Source: Nocardioides sp. Root240
GTDB taxonomy: Bacteria > Actinomycetota > Actinomycetes > Propionibacteriales > Nocardioidaceae
Assembly: GCF_001428825.1 (NCBI RefSeq)
Contig: NZ_LMIT01000002.1
Location: 726,900 to 790,899 of the forward strand
Reading direction: 5' to 3'
Length of the DNA: 64,000 nucleotides
Shown here: positions 38,461-46,920 of the stretch, one piece after another
How the letters are laid out: every line of letters begins with the position of its first letter
Position numbering within the stretch: the stretch's first letter is position 1
Made by a program: the position numbers and the translations under genes
The notes under the pieces: generated by a model
What the model was told of the DNA's origin: nothing
Seen by the model: only the letters and a program-made list of their open reading frames with translations
Database searches by the model: none

Positions 38461-39507
38461 ATGAGCACCGCGCGCGCTGTCGCTCCCGGTCGGGTCAACC
38501 TGATCGGCGAGCACACCGACTACAACCGCGGCCTCTGCCTGCCGTTCGCGATCCCGCTCGCCACCACGGCCACGGTCACCGCCCGTGACGACGATCGCCT
38601 GACCGTCACCAGCGACCACGGCGAGCCCTGGAGCGGGCGCCTGGACGAGCGGACGAGCGGCTGGTCGGCGTACGTCGCCGGCGTGGTCTGGTCGCTGCGG
38701 GAGCAGGGCTGGTCCCTCCCCGGCCTCGACATTTCGCTCTCCTCCACCATCCCGCTCGGCGGTGGCTTGTCGAGCTCGGCGGCGCTCGAGTGTGCCGTCG
38801 CGGTCGCCCTCGCCGGCCTGCTCGGCGAGCCGCTCGACCGTGCGGGCCGGCTCGCGCTGGCCGAGGCCTGCCGCCGCGCGGAGACGGAGTACGTCGGCGC
38901 ACCCACCGGCGGCGTCGACCAGCTCGCCAGCCTGCTCGCCACCGAGGGCCACGGGGTGCTCATCGACTTCGCCGACCCGGGCGCGCCGCGGGCCGAGAAC
39001 GTCCCGCTCGACCTCGCGAGGGCTGGGCTGACGATCCTGGTCACCGACACCGGCGTCCGGCACTCGCTGGCCGACGGGGACGGCGGGTACGCCCAGCGAC
39101 GCGCCGAGGCGGAGGCCGGCGACCCGCACCGGTGGCGGCACATCGACTCGGAGAACGAGCGGGTCCGCGCCACGGTCGCCGCCGTGGGGGCCGACGACTG
39201 GCCCGAGGTCGGTCGTCTCCTGACGGCGTCCCACGTCTCGCTGCGCGACGACTACGAGGTCTCGTGCGCCGAGCTCGACGTCACCGTCGACGCCGCCCTG
39301 GGCGCCGGGGCGCTCGGCGCTCGGTTGACCGGAGGCGGCTTCGGTGGCTGCGCCATCTCCCTCGTCCGCGTGGACGCGACGGCGACGGCGAGGGCGGCGA
39401 TCGATGCCGCCTACGCCGGCCGCGGCTGGCCCGCCCCGCGCCACCACGAGGTCCGGCCGGTGGCCGGCGCCCAGCTGCTCAGCCCTGCGGAGCAGCCTCG
39501 GGGATGA
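38461..39507 (+). CDS. galK: Galactokinase (GHMP family)
   Basis: Phosphorylates alpha-galactose at C1 in the Leloir pathway. The 348-residue protein has the galactokinase signature PGRVNLIGEHTDYN, the ATP-binding GGGLSSSAALECA and the C-terminal TGGGFGGCAI motif. It is slightly shorter than E. coli GalK (382). No other gal genes adjoin, so the rest of the pathway must be elsewhere or the substrate may be a related sugar. The 3' end overlaps the convergent gene by 29 nt. Confidence 0.9.
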   Translation: MSTARAVAPGRVNLIGEHTDYNRGLCLPFAIPLATTATVTARDDDRLTVTSDHGEPWSGRLDERTSGWSAYVAGVVWSLREQGWSLPGLDISLSSTIPLGGGLSSSAALECAVAVALAGLLGEPLDRAGRLALAEACRRAETEYVGAPTGGVDQLASLLATEGHGVLIDFADPGAPRAENVPLDLARAGLTILVTDTGVRHSLADGDGGYAQRRAEAEAGDPHRWRHIDSENERVRATVAAVGADDWPEVGRLLTASHVSLRDDYEVSCAELDVTVDAALGAGALGARLTGGGFGGCAISLVRVDATATARAAIDAAYAGRGWPAPRHHEVRPVAGAQLLSPAEQPRG

Positions 39508-40027
39508 GGCAGAAGGCCCCGTCGGAGAATCCGGCGGGCCGCACCCCCAGCGCCTGGTTCAGCCGGGCGCGCTGGTTCTCCCACGCGACCTCGGCCGCGA
39601 GCTCGGCCAGCTGGGCGCGGGAGAAGCGAGCGTCCAGCCGGGCCCGGAGCTCATCCGGTACGACGGCCGGCGACGCCGACACGGCAGCGGCGAAGGCGAC
39701 GACCAGCTGCTCGTCGTCGGTCAGCACGGGGTTGCCGTCCGGCTCGAGCAGGGCGACCAGCTTCTCCTCCGCGATCCCCTCGGTGCGCGCGATCTCGGCG
39801 CCGATGTCGAGGCAGTACTCGCAGTTCACGATCATCGCGGTCTTCGCGACGGCGAGCGTCTTCAGCTCGGCGGGCATCCGGCCCATCAGCAGCAGCGAGG
39901 TCTCGTAGCCGCCCTGCGCGAGCAGCAGCTGCGGGCGTCGTACCAGCCAGCCGAGGAGGTCTCCGCGGTGGCGACGCGCCTTGCGCATCACCCGGACGTA
40001 GACCCAGATCCGCTTCAGGATGCCCAT
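39479..40027 (-). CDS. Carboxymuconolactone-decarboxylase-like (AhpD-fold) protein
   Basis: A 182-residue AhpD-fold protein. The CEYCLDIG motif gives the redox-active CxxC, flanked by the helix MPAELKTLAVAKTAMIVN. Likely an alkylhydroperoxidase-type disulfide enzyme. It overlaps the upstream membrane-protein gene by 13 nt and galK by 29 nt. It probably forms an operon with the membrane protein. Confidence 0.85.
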   Translation of the reverse strand: MGILKRIWVYVRVMRKARRHRGDLLGWLVRRPQLLLAQGGYETSLLLMGRMPAELKTLAVAKTAMIVNCEYCLDIGAEIARTEGIAEEKLVALLEPDGNPVLTDDEQLVVAFAAAVSASPAVVPDELRARLDARFSRAQLAELAAEVAWENQRARLNQALGVRPAGFSDGAFCLIPEAAPQG

Positions 40028-40446
40028 GCCATGGCCTTTCGGTGAGTGGTGAGGACGAGCAGGGTGACGCCGGCCGCCACCTCCGCGCCGATCAGCACGA
40101 CGTTGAGGACGTCGTTCAGGGCCGGCAGCAGTGGTGAGGGGTTCGCGGCGTGGAAGGCGAGGTGCGGGACGTTGAAGAGCAGGTGGCCGATCGCCGCGAC
40201 CCGGATCGCGGCGGCGTCACCGAGCAGGCTGGCGCCGAGCAGCAGCACCCCGGTCGCGAGGAAGCCGGCCGCCGCGTCGGTGACCAGGTGCTGGTTGAAC
40301 GGCGGCTCGGCCGCCGCCAGCGCCGGACCGATGCCCGGGAAGTCGTCGAACCAGCCACGCGGCGTGACCAGCGCCCAGACGCCGATCACCGCCTGCGGCA
40401 GCGCGACGGCGGCGCCGAACGCACGAAGCGGGGTGGGAGCCTTCAC
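40015..40446 (-). CDS. Four-helix membrane protein, unknown function
   Basis: A 143-residue protein with about four membrane helices (AVALPQAVIGVWALV, AAAGFLATGVLLLGASL, IRVAAIGHLLFNVPHLAFH, VLNVVLIGAEVAAGVTLLVL). It ends 13 nt inside the AhpD-fold gene. Small proteins of this type often accompany redox enzymes of that fold in actinobacteria; no function is known. Confidence 0.7.
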   Translation of the reverse strand: MKAPTPLRAFGAAVALPQAVIGVWALVTPRGWFDDFPGIGPALAAAEPPFNQHLVTDAAAGFLATGVLLLGASLLGDAAAIRVAAIGHLLFNVPHLAFHAANPSPLLPALNDVLNVVLIGAEVAAGVTLLVLTTHRKAMAWAS

Positions 40447-40476
40447 GCTCCTTCTTCGCAGCAGCCCCCCGAGGCG

Positions 40477-41019
40477 TCACGTCCGACTTCTGCGGCGGTC
40501 ACGCCACCATGCCCACGCCAGCAGGATGCCGAGCACGCCCTCGGTCGTGTGCAGGACCGCACCGGCCGCGAACACCCCGAACTCCCCCACCCCGTGCAGG
40601 CCCAGGCTGACCGCCAAGGGTGAGGCGGAGAGCACCGAGACCGGCGCCCACGACCGTCGTACGGCGGCGGCAGCAGCGCACGCGGCGGCCGCCATCAGCG
40701 CGAGGGCGCCCTCGAAGTAGGCGTGCGGACCGTTCGGCTCACCGATGTTCTCGGCGATCCAGTCGCCCGCGACCACGTTGCCGATCGCCTGCGACACGAA
40801 CACCGCAGCCAGCGCCAGAGCCACCACGGACAGCAGCCGGCCGGGCCGGTCGCGCTGGGCCCTACGACGGACGCCGGCACCGATGCGCGCCACGAGGTCC
40901 GGCGGCGGCGTGGTCCGCGCGGAGGCCGCGAGCCAGGTGAGCGTCGGGTCGCCGTCGGGCCGCCCGGTGCCCCCGAGCACCGCGGCGATCTCGGCGTCGA
41001 GGAGCTCGTCGTCACTCAT
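40477..41019 (-). CDS. Membrane protein partner of the ECF sigma factor (putative anti-sigma)
   Basis: A 180-residue protein with an acidic N-terminal cytoplasmic region (SDDELLDAEIAAVLGG, then DLVARIGAGVRRRAQ) and about four membrane helices. It overlaps the sigma gene by 8 nt, the usual arrangement for an anti-sigma factor. No zinc-binding HxxxCxxC motif is seen, so the call rests on gene order and topology. Confidence 0.7.
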   Translation of the reverse strand: MSDDELLDAEIAAVLGGTGRPDGDPTLTWLAASARTTPPPDLVARIGAGVRRRAQRDRPGRLLSVVALALAAVFVSQAIGNVVAGDWIAENIGEPNGPHAYFEGALALMAAAACAAAAAVRRSWAPVSVLSASPLAVSLGLHGVGEFGVFAAGAVLHTTEGVLGILLAWAWWRDRRRSRT

Positions 41020-41521
41020 CGCCCATCACCTCCCTGAGCCGGCCGACCGCTCGGTGCACCAGCATCCGGGCGGCGCTCGGCGTGATCCCCAACAGCTCTG
41101 CGATCTGCGGCGAGGTGAGCTCGCTGCCGAACCGCAGTGCCAAGGCCTCCCGCTCCCGAGCGGTGAGGTGCCCGAGCCGGCGACGTACCTCGTCGGCACC
41201 GAGGCGCCGGAGCGCCTCGCCCTCCGGGTCGTCGTCGGCCACGCCTTCGCCCAGTCCGCTCGCGGCGAGGTCCGTCGGCAGCTCGCGCCCGTGGCGGCGC
41301 CACCAGTCGGCGACGGTGTGCCGCGCGATGCCCATCAGCCAGCCGCCGACCGAGCCGCGCGTGCCGTCGTACCCGCTCCACGAGCGGATGGCGCGTTCGA
41401 AGACCTGACTCGTGACGTCCTCCGCATCGGCATCCGCGGGCACGCGAAGCCGCACGTAGCGCCACACGGGCGTCACGTGCTCGGCGTACACCTCGGCGAA
41501 CCCGCCGGTTCCTGGTTGCAT
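41012..41521 (-). CDS. ECF-type RNA polymerase sigma factor
   Basis: A 169-residue sigma70 family, group 4 protein. Region 2 is YAEHVTPVWRYVRLRVPADADAEDVTSQVFERAIRSW; region 4 is LTAREREALALRFGSELTSPQIAELLGITPSAARMLVHRA. The ATG at 41521 is preferred (GAAGAAGAGCGGG precedes it) over one at 41557. It is co-transcribed with the membrane protein downstream, which may hold it inactive. Confidence 0.88.
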   Translation of the reverse strand: MQPGTGGFAEVYAEHVTPVWRYVRLRVPADADAEDVTSQVFERAIRSWSGYDGTRGSVGGWLMGIARHTVADWWRRHGRELPTDLAASGLGEGVADDDPEGEALRRLGADEVRRRLGHLTAREREALALRFGSELTSPQIAELLGITPSAARMLVHRAVGRLREVMGDE

Positions 41522-41580
41522 CCCGCTCTTCTTCGCACGACGGCGCACGGGTGTCACGCCGCCACGCAGGAGAAATGCGA

Positions 41581-41612
41581 ACGGGTCCGCTTCCCGGAGG
41601 AGGCGGACCCGT
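41581..41612 (-). terminator. Hairpin after the acyl-CoA dehydrogenase operon
   Basis: ACGGGTCCGC (41581-41590) pairs with GCGGACCCGT (41603-41612) over a 12-nt loop, 15 nt beyond the dehydrogenase stop. Confidence 0.7.
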
Positions 41613-41627
41613 CGCGGTGACGTCAGG

Positions 41628-42848
41628 TCACTTGAGCTCGGCGCTCGAGAGGCCCAGGATCCGGCGCGCCACGATGAGCTGCTGAATCTGCTGGGTGCCC
41701 TCGAAGATGTCGAGGATCTTGGAGTCGCGCGCCCACTTCTCGAGCAGCTCCTCCTCGCTGTAGCCCACCGAGGCGCACAGCTCGACGCACGAGAGCGTGA
41801 CGTCGGAGCCCACGCGGCCCGCCTTCGCCTTGGCCATCGAGGCCTCGAGCGAGTTGGGCTTGCGGTTGTCGGCCATCCAGGCGGCCTGGAGGGTGAGCAG
41901 GCGGCCCGCCTCCCAGTCCGACTCGAGCTGCAGGAACTTCGCCGCGGCGGCGCTCTGCAGGATCGCCGGCTTGTCGTAGTCGACCTCGATGCCAGCCTCC
42001 TTGAGGAGGTCGCGGGTCAGGTCGAGCGACGCCCGGGCGCAGCCGACGGCCATGGCGGCCACCAGCGGACGGGTGTTGTCGAAGGTCGCCATCGCGCCGG
42101 CGAAGCCCTGCTCGACGTTGATCTCCGGCGAGCCGAGGAGGTTCTCCTTCGGCACGCGGGCGTTGGTGAAGGTGATGACGGCGGTGTCGGAGGCCCGGAT
42201 GCCGAGCTTCTCCTCGAGCCGCTCGACCTTGACGCCCTCGGTGCCCTTCTCGACCACGAACGACTTGATCGCCGCGCGGCCGAGGGACTTGTCGAGCGTC
42301 GCCCACACGACGATGCAGTCAGAGCGCTCACCGGAGGTGACGAAGATCTTCTCGCCGTTGATGACGTACTCGTCGCCGTCGAGGACCGCAGTGGTCGAGA
42401 TGGCGGCCGAGTCCGAGCCGAAGGACGGCTCGGTGATCGCCATCGACGCCCAGCGGCCCTTGAAGCGCTCGAGCTGCTCGTCGTTGGCGACCGAGGCGAT
42501 CGCCGAGTTGCCGAGGCCCTGGCGGGGCATCGACAGCAGCAGGCCGGTGTCGCCCCAGCACATCTCGGCGACCGAGGTCACCGAGGCGAGGTTGGCACCG
42601 TTCTTGACCGCACCCTTCTTGTCCCCGTCGTCGGCGTCGCGACGGACGCCGGTCGCGCCGGCCCCCTCGCTCGCGCCGGACTCGGAGAGCCCGTCGATCA
42701 TCGCCGCGAGCATGTCGAGCTCCTTGGGGTACTCGTGCTCGGCGATGTCGTACTTGCGGGAGATCGGTCGCAGCATGTTCATCGCGACCTGGTGCGCCTG
42801 GTCGACCAGGGCGCGGTGCTTCTTCGGGACTTCGAGGTTGATCGCCAT
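41628..42848 (-). CDS. Acyl-CoA dehydrogenase (FadE23-like)
   Basis: A 406-residue FAD-dependent dehydrogenase. Flavin/substrate motifs are EMCWGDTGLLLSMP, ITEPSFGSDSAAIS, EYVINGEKIFVTSGERSD and the C-terminal FEGTQQIQQLIVARRILG. Its start shares one base with the upstream stop (TGATG). The pair resembles M. tuberculosis fadE24-fadE23, which form a heteromeric enzyme; that identity is inferred from length and order only. Confidence 0.9.
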   Translation of the reverse strand: MAINLEVPKKHRALVDQAHQVAMNMLRPISRKYDIAEHEYPKELDMLAAMIDGLSESGASEGAGATGVRRDADDGDKKGAVKNGANLASVTSVAEMCWGDTGLLLSMPRQGLGNSAIASVANDEQLERFKGRWASMAITEPSFGSDSAAISTTAVLDGDEYVINGEKIFVTSGERSDCIVVWATLDKSLGRAAIKSFVVEKGTEGVKVERLEEKLGIRASDTAVITFTNARVPKENLLGSPEINVEQGFAGAMATFDNTRPLVAAMAVGCARASLDLTRDLLKEAGIEVDYDKPAILQSAAAAKFLQLESDWEAGRLLTLQAAWMADNRKPNSLEASMAKAKAGRVGSDVTLSCVELCASVGYSEEELLEKWARDSKILDIFEGTQQIQQLIVARRILGLSSAELK

Positions 42849-44218
42849 CAGACGAGCACCGTTCCTTCCATGATGCCGATGGCACGCAGGTCGCGGTACC
42901 ACCGCTCGACCGGGTGCTCCTTGACGAAGCCGTGGCCACCGAGCAGCTGCACGCCGTCGAGGCCGATCTGCATGCCCTTGTCGGTGCAGGCCTTGCGGGC
43001 CAGGGCGACCTCGCGGGTGAAGTCCTTGCCGGCCGCGGCTCGCGAGGCGGCGCGGTAGGTCAGCAGGCGCATGCCCTGCAGCTCGATCGCGATGTTGGCG
43101 ACCATGAAGGCCACCGACTGGCGGTTGGCGATCGGCTCGCCGAAGGCCTCGCGCTCCTTGACGTAGGGCGTCACGTAGTCGAGCACGGCCTGGCCGGTGC
43201 CGATGGCCAGCGCGCACCAGGCGAGGCGCGAGAGGCGCACGCACTCGGTGTACGTCGAGCCGTCGGTCTCGCCGAGCACGGCGTCCGCGGACACCTTGAC
43301 GTCCTCGAGGACGAGCTTGGTCATGGACGCGGCGCGCACGCCCATGGCCGGGTCGCCCTCGACGGAGAGACCCTCGGTGGAGGACTCGACGAGGAACAGG
43401 ACCGGCTTGCCGTCGAGATCGGCGCCGACGACGAACAGCTCGGCGCTGTCACCGCGGGCGACCAGGCTCTTGGTGCCGTTGAGGACGTAGCCGTCGCCGG
43501 ACTTCTTGGCGGTGGTCGACGGGCTGAGCACGTCGAACAGAACGGTGGGCTCGTTCAGGGCGAGCGCGGCAGCGGGAACCGTGCCGTCCTCGGCGCTGAA
43601 GGCCGGGAGGTAGGTCTGCTGCTGGGCGTCGGTGCCCCACAGGCCGATCGCGGTGGCGACCGAGCCGGGCGCGAGCGTCGCGACGGCGAGGCCCATGTCG
43701 CCCTTGGCGAGGGCCTCGGCCACGAGGGTGCCGGCCATCGCCGAGCGCTCCTCGGACACGCCGCCGAGGGCCTCCGGCAGGCCCAGGATCGGCAGGCCGA
43801 TCTCGAGGCTGGCCTTGAGCAGGTCGTCGGGCGCCGTGCAGGCCTTGTCGGCCTCGAACGCGGCGGGACGGACGACCTCGTCGGCGAACTCCGTGACGAC
43901 GTCGACCAGCATCTGCTCGTCCTCACCCGGGGTGAGGTCGAAGACGCCGCTGGCGGCGGCGTGGGCCGGACGGGTGCCCGGCTGACCCTTCTTGCCGGCC
44001 TTCGCGAAGGTCCGGCTGGCGTTGGTCATGGTCTTGAACCCGGTCCGGGTCACGGAGAAGACGGCCTGCTCGGCCGGCTTCCGGAGGCGGACCTTGTCGA
44101 GGAGGTCGGTCTGGGCGAGCCGGTTGAGGCCGGCCACGAGGTAGCCGATGGGATCGCGGCTCTCGGTGCTCGGAACCCCGTGCTTGCCGCCCGGCTTGAG
44201 GTTGCTGATCAAGGACAT
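42848..44218 (-). CDS. Acyl-CoA dehydrogenase (FadE24-like)
   Basis: A 456-residue dehydrogenase with an N-terminal extension of about 90 residues ahead of the fold. Motifs include FEADKACTAPDDLL, GYVLNGTKSLVARGDSAEL and LDGVQLLGGHGFVKEHPVERWYRDLRAIGIMEGT. The usual catalytic Glu region appears less conserved here than in its partner. TACATT ends 6 nt before the ATG (leaderless), and the box overlaps a perfect inverted repeat, so the operon is repressed by an unlinked regulator. Confidence 0.88.
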   Translation of the reverse strand: MSLISNLKPGGKHGVPSTESRDPIGYLVAGLNRLAQTDLLDKVRLRKPAEQAVFSVTRTGFKTMTNASRTFAKAGKKGQPGTRPAHAAASGVFDLTPGEDEQMLVDVVTEFADEVVRPAAFEADKACTAPDDLLKASLEIGLPILGLPEALGGVSEERSAMAGTLVAEALAKGDMGLAVATLAPGSVATAIGLWGTDAQQQTYLPAFSAEDGTVPAAALALNEPTVLFDVLSPSTTAKKSGDGYVLNGTKSLVARGDSAELFVVGADLDGKPVLFLVESSTEGLSVEGDPAMGVRAASMTKLVLEDVKVSADAVLGETDGSTYTECVRLSRLAWCALAIGTGQAVLDYVTPYVKEREAFGEPIANRQSVAFMVANIAIELQGMRLLTYRAASRAAAGKDFTREVALARKACTDKGMQIGLDGVQLLGGHGFVKEHPVERWYRDLRAIGIMEGTVLV

Positions 44219-44224
44219 GCGCTA

Positions 44225-44243
44225 AATGTAACTGTGAGTTACA
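44225..44243 (-). promoter_or_regulatory. Operator over the leaderless fadE promoter
   Basis: TGTAACT (44227-44233), centre GTG, AGTTACA (44237-44243) is a perfect palindrome typical of TetR-family sites. On the minus strand the -10 box TACATT (44230-44225) shares four bases with it and ends 6 nt from the ATG. Confidence 0.8.
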
Positions 44244-44321
44244 CATTGCGCTACACCCGGGGTGACATCAGTCGTGTGATCCACGCAGCACCGGCCCCGG
44301 ACGCTTCCCTAGGATGTCGCC

Positions 44322-44942
44322 ATGGCGTGGGGCAAGACGACGGACAACGGGGACGACGAGCCGGCCGAGGTGGTGCGTGAGCCCTACGGGCCACTGCCGC
44401 GCGGCGGTCACGTCCGGCCGATGACGCGCTGGGGCACGCCCGTCATGCACCGCCCGCAGCAGCAGGTGACGGTCTTTGACGACGCGCTGCGCTCGCTGGC
44501 CGCCGACATGGTCGCCACGATGTACGCCGCCGACGGCGTCGGCCTCGCGGCCTGCCAGATCGGCGAGGACGTCGCGATGTTCGTCTTCGACTGCCCCGAC
44601 GCGACCGGCGCACGCACCCTCGGCGTCGTCTGCAACCCGGTCCTGGAGCTGCCCGAGGGCAAGGACCGGATCCTCGACGAAAGCCCGGAGGGCTGCCTGT
44701 CCTACCCCGGCGCGTTCGTCGACTGCGCCCGCCCCGACTTCGCCGCCGTGGAGGGCGTCGGGCTCGACGGTCAGCCGGTGCGCTTCGAGGGCGACGGCCT
44801 GCTGGCCAAGTGCCTGCAGCACGAGGCCGACCACACGGGCGGCATCGTCTTCGGTGACCGGCTCTCGGCGCGGTCCATGAAGAAGCTCCGCAAGCAGCAC
44901 GATGCCGCGGCGGACGAGTACCCGGCGGAGTGGCCGACCTGA
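44322..44942 (+). CDS. def: Peptide deformylase
   Basis: Removes the N-formyl group from nascent peptides. The 206-residue protein has motif I GVGLAACQ (72-79), motif II EGCLS (123-127) and motif III HEADH (167-171), which hold the catalytic metal. It has N- and C-terminal extensions beyond the 170-residue core. TAGGAT ends 6 nt before the ATG, a clear leaderless gene, and it is divergent from the fadE operon. Confidence 0.95.
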   Translation: MAWGKTTDNGDDEPAEVVREPYGPLPRGGHVRPMTRWGTPVMHRPQQQVTVFDDALRSLAADMVATMYAADGVGLAACQIGEDVAMFVFDCPDATGARTLGVVCNPVLELPEGKDRILDESPEGCLSYPGAFVDCARPDFAAVEGVGLDGQPVRFEGDGLLAKCLQHEADHTGGIVFGDRLSARSMKKLRKQHDAAADEYPAEWPT

Positions 44943-44958
44943 CGGTGGCTCGTCCAGA

Positions 44959-45441
44959 TCAGCTCGGTCGCAGCCAGCGGGACCACGCCGTGCGGTCGAG
45001 CACACCCTGGTCCAGCCCCGGGTCGCCCTCGGAGACCACGCGGAAGCGGATCGCACCGGGCGAGCCGAAGCAACGGCGCGCGAAGCTGCCGCGGATGGTG
45101 ACCGTGCTCGCGCCGTAGGCATCCCGCTGGGCGGCGGTGCAACGGATCCCGCCAGCGGGGCCGATCACCTTCCACCCGGAGGTCTCGTCGAAGACGAAGG
45201 CGCGGTAGCGCCGTACGACGCCTGCGCGGCGCGCCTCCACCACCACGGTCAGCGTGGTGTAGCTGTACTGCGTCACGACCTTGACCGCGATCGCCTGTGT
45301 GCGGTGGGCGACCGTCGCCGAGACGATGTCCCTGGGGTCGTCCTGGACAGTGGCGCCCTGTCCACTGGAGGCACTCGTCGTGCCCAGCACCAGAGCGAGG
45401 GCTATCAAGAGGCCGGCGATCGGTCGGAGGTGGGCGCGCAT
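44959..45441 (-). CDS. Secreted hypothetical protein
   Basis: A 160-residue exported protein: signal peptide MRAHLRPIAGLLIALALVLGTTSASSG, then a beta-rich domain with two cysteines (IRCTAAQ, RRCFGSPG) that probably form a disulfide, ending in GVLDRTAWSRWL. No family is recognised, though secreted proteins of this layout are common in Nocardioides-type genomes. TAGGGT ends 6 nt before the ATG. Confidence 0.75.
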   Translation of the reverse strand: MRAHLRPIAGLLIALALVLGTTSASSGQGATVQDDPRDIVSATVAHRTQAIAVKVVTQYSYTTLTVVVEARRAGVVRRYRAFVFDETSGWKVIGPAGGIRCTAAQRDAYGASTVTIRGSFARRCFGSPGAIRFRVVSEGDPGLDQGVLDRTAWSRWLRPS

Positions 45442-45513
45442 GGCGCGACCCTAGCGATCCGTGAGGTCCGCTGAACGCCTTTTCGACCGACGCGCTGCCG
45501 GTAGAGTGCGGCC

Positions 45514-46428
45514 ATGCCCGTCGACGCCGACCTCGTCCCGCTGCTCCAGATCCTCGAGGGGGCGACGCCGATGCACGAGCTGCAGCCCGCGGAGGCCCGC
45601 GACGGGTTCCGGAAGCTGACCATCGACTTCCGCCCGCCCGTGCCGCTGCCCGAGGTCGCGTCGGTCACCGACACCACCGTCGCCGGCGGGGACGGCCCGC
45701 GCCCGGCCCGGGTCTACCGGCCGCTCGCCGAGGGCCCGCTCCCCACCGTGGTGATGTTCCACGGCGGCGGCTTCGTCATCGGCGACCTCGACACGCATGA
45801 CGCGATGGCCCGCTCGATCAGCGCGGGCGCGAACGCGGTGGTCGTCTCGGTCGACTACCGGCTCGCACCCGAGGCACCCTTCCCGGCGGCCGCGCTCGAC
45901 GCGATCGCTGCGGTGCGCGACGTCCAGGGTCGTCTGGGCGAGCTCGGCGGCAACGACGTCCTCGCCGTGGCGGGCGACTCCGCCGGCGGCAACCTGTCAG
46001 CGGTCGCTGCGCAGAACGTCCCCGGCCTGGCAGCGCAGCTGCTGATCTACCCGGCCACCGACGTGCTCGGCGACTACGCCTCCCGCGTCGACAACGCCAA
46101 GGGCTACTTCCTCGAGCAGGACACCATGCTGTGGTTCATCGGGCACTACGCACCCGAGGGCACCGACCTGTTCGACCCCCGCCTGTCCCCGATGCGCGGC
46201 AACCTCGCCGGTCAGCCACCGGCCGTCGTGTGCACCGCGGAGTTCGACCCGCTGCGCGACGAGGGCATCGCGTACGCCGACGGACTGGCGGCCGCCGGCG
46301 TGGCGGTCGAGCACACGACGTACCCGGGGATGATCCACGGTTTCTTCGACATGGGCCCGTGGGCGCCCGCCTGCCAGCAGGCGATCGACGAGACGATCGC
46401 CCGCTTCGGCAAGCTGCTGAACGGCTGA
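45514..46428 (+). CDS. Alpha/beta hydrolase of the hormone-sensitive-lipase family
   Basis: A 304-residue esterase. HGGGFVIGDLDTHD is the oxyanion HGGG motif and GDSAGG holds the nucleophile; the catalytic Asp and His are in TAEFDPLRDEG and GMIHGFFDMG. Its length and motifs fit bacterial HSL-family (LipI/Est-type) short-chain esterases. TAGAGT ends 6 nt before the ATG (leaderless). Confidence 0.92.
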   Translation: MPVDADLVPLLQILEGATPMHELQPAEARDGFRKLTIDFRPPVPLPEVASVTDTTVAGGDGPRPARVYRPLAEGPLPTVVMFHGGGFVIGDLDTHDAMARSISAGANAVVVSVDYRLAPEAPFPAAALDAIAAVRDVQGRLGELGGNDVLAVAGDSAGGNLSAVAAQNVPGLAAQLLIYPATDVLGDYASRVDNAKGYFLEQDTMLWFIGHYAPEGTDLFDPRLSPMRGNLAGQPPAVVCTAEFDPLRDEGIAYADGLAAAGVAVEHTTYPGMIHGFFDMGPWAPACQQAIDETIARFGKLLNG

Positions 46429-46433
46429 GCCGA

Positions 46434-46919
46434 TCAGCCGATGTGGCTGGGCAGGACGCACGCCGCATCCAGGCCCAGCACCCGGTTGAGCCGCCCGAAC
46501 GCGAGCCACGAGCCCAGGCACATCGACAGCTCGGCGATCTCGCGGTCGGTGTAGTGGGTGCGCATCCGCTGCCAGAAGCCGTCGTCGATGCCGTGGTGGT
46601 CCAGCGCGTAGCGCTCGGCGTACTCCGCCGCGAGCCGGGTGCGCTCGTCGAAGTCGCGCGTCGTACGCCACTCGAGGACCGCCTGGTCGAAGGTGTCCTC
46701 GACCTTCTTGCCGTCGCGTTCGGTGCGCCAGTCCTGGCAGAAGAGGCAGCCGTTGATCTGCGCGATGCGCAGCCGGGCGGCCTCGAACTCGCGCAGGCCG
46801 AGGGTGCTGTGCTCGTAGACGCTCATCGCCATCGCGGACGCCGCCGGGCCGATGCCGGGCACCAGCTCGCCCCACACGTAGAGGATCGGGTCCTTGCCCT
46901 CGGGGATCTCGATGAACAC
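46434..46919 (-). CDS. AhpD-fold protein (carboxymuconolactone-decarboxylase-like)
   Basis: A 161-residue AhpD-fold protein with the CxxC motif in INGCLFCQDW. It starts with GTG just after the stop of the upstream reductase-like gene (TGAG GTG), so the pair is an operon. A second AhpD-fold protein lies at 39479; the two are not close in sequence. Confidence 0.84.
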   Translation of the reverse strand: MFIEIPEGKDPILYVWGELVPGIGPAASAMAMSVYEHSTLGLREFEAARLRIAQINGCLFCQDWRTERDGKKVEDTFDQAVLEWRTTRDFDERTRLAAEYAERYALDHHGIDDGFWQRMRTHYTDREIAELSMCLGSWLAFGRLNRVLGLDAACVLPSHIG

Positions 46920-46920
46920 C

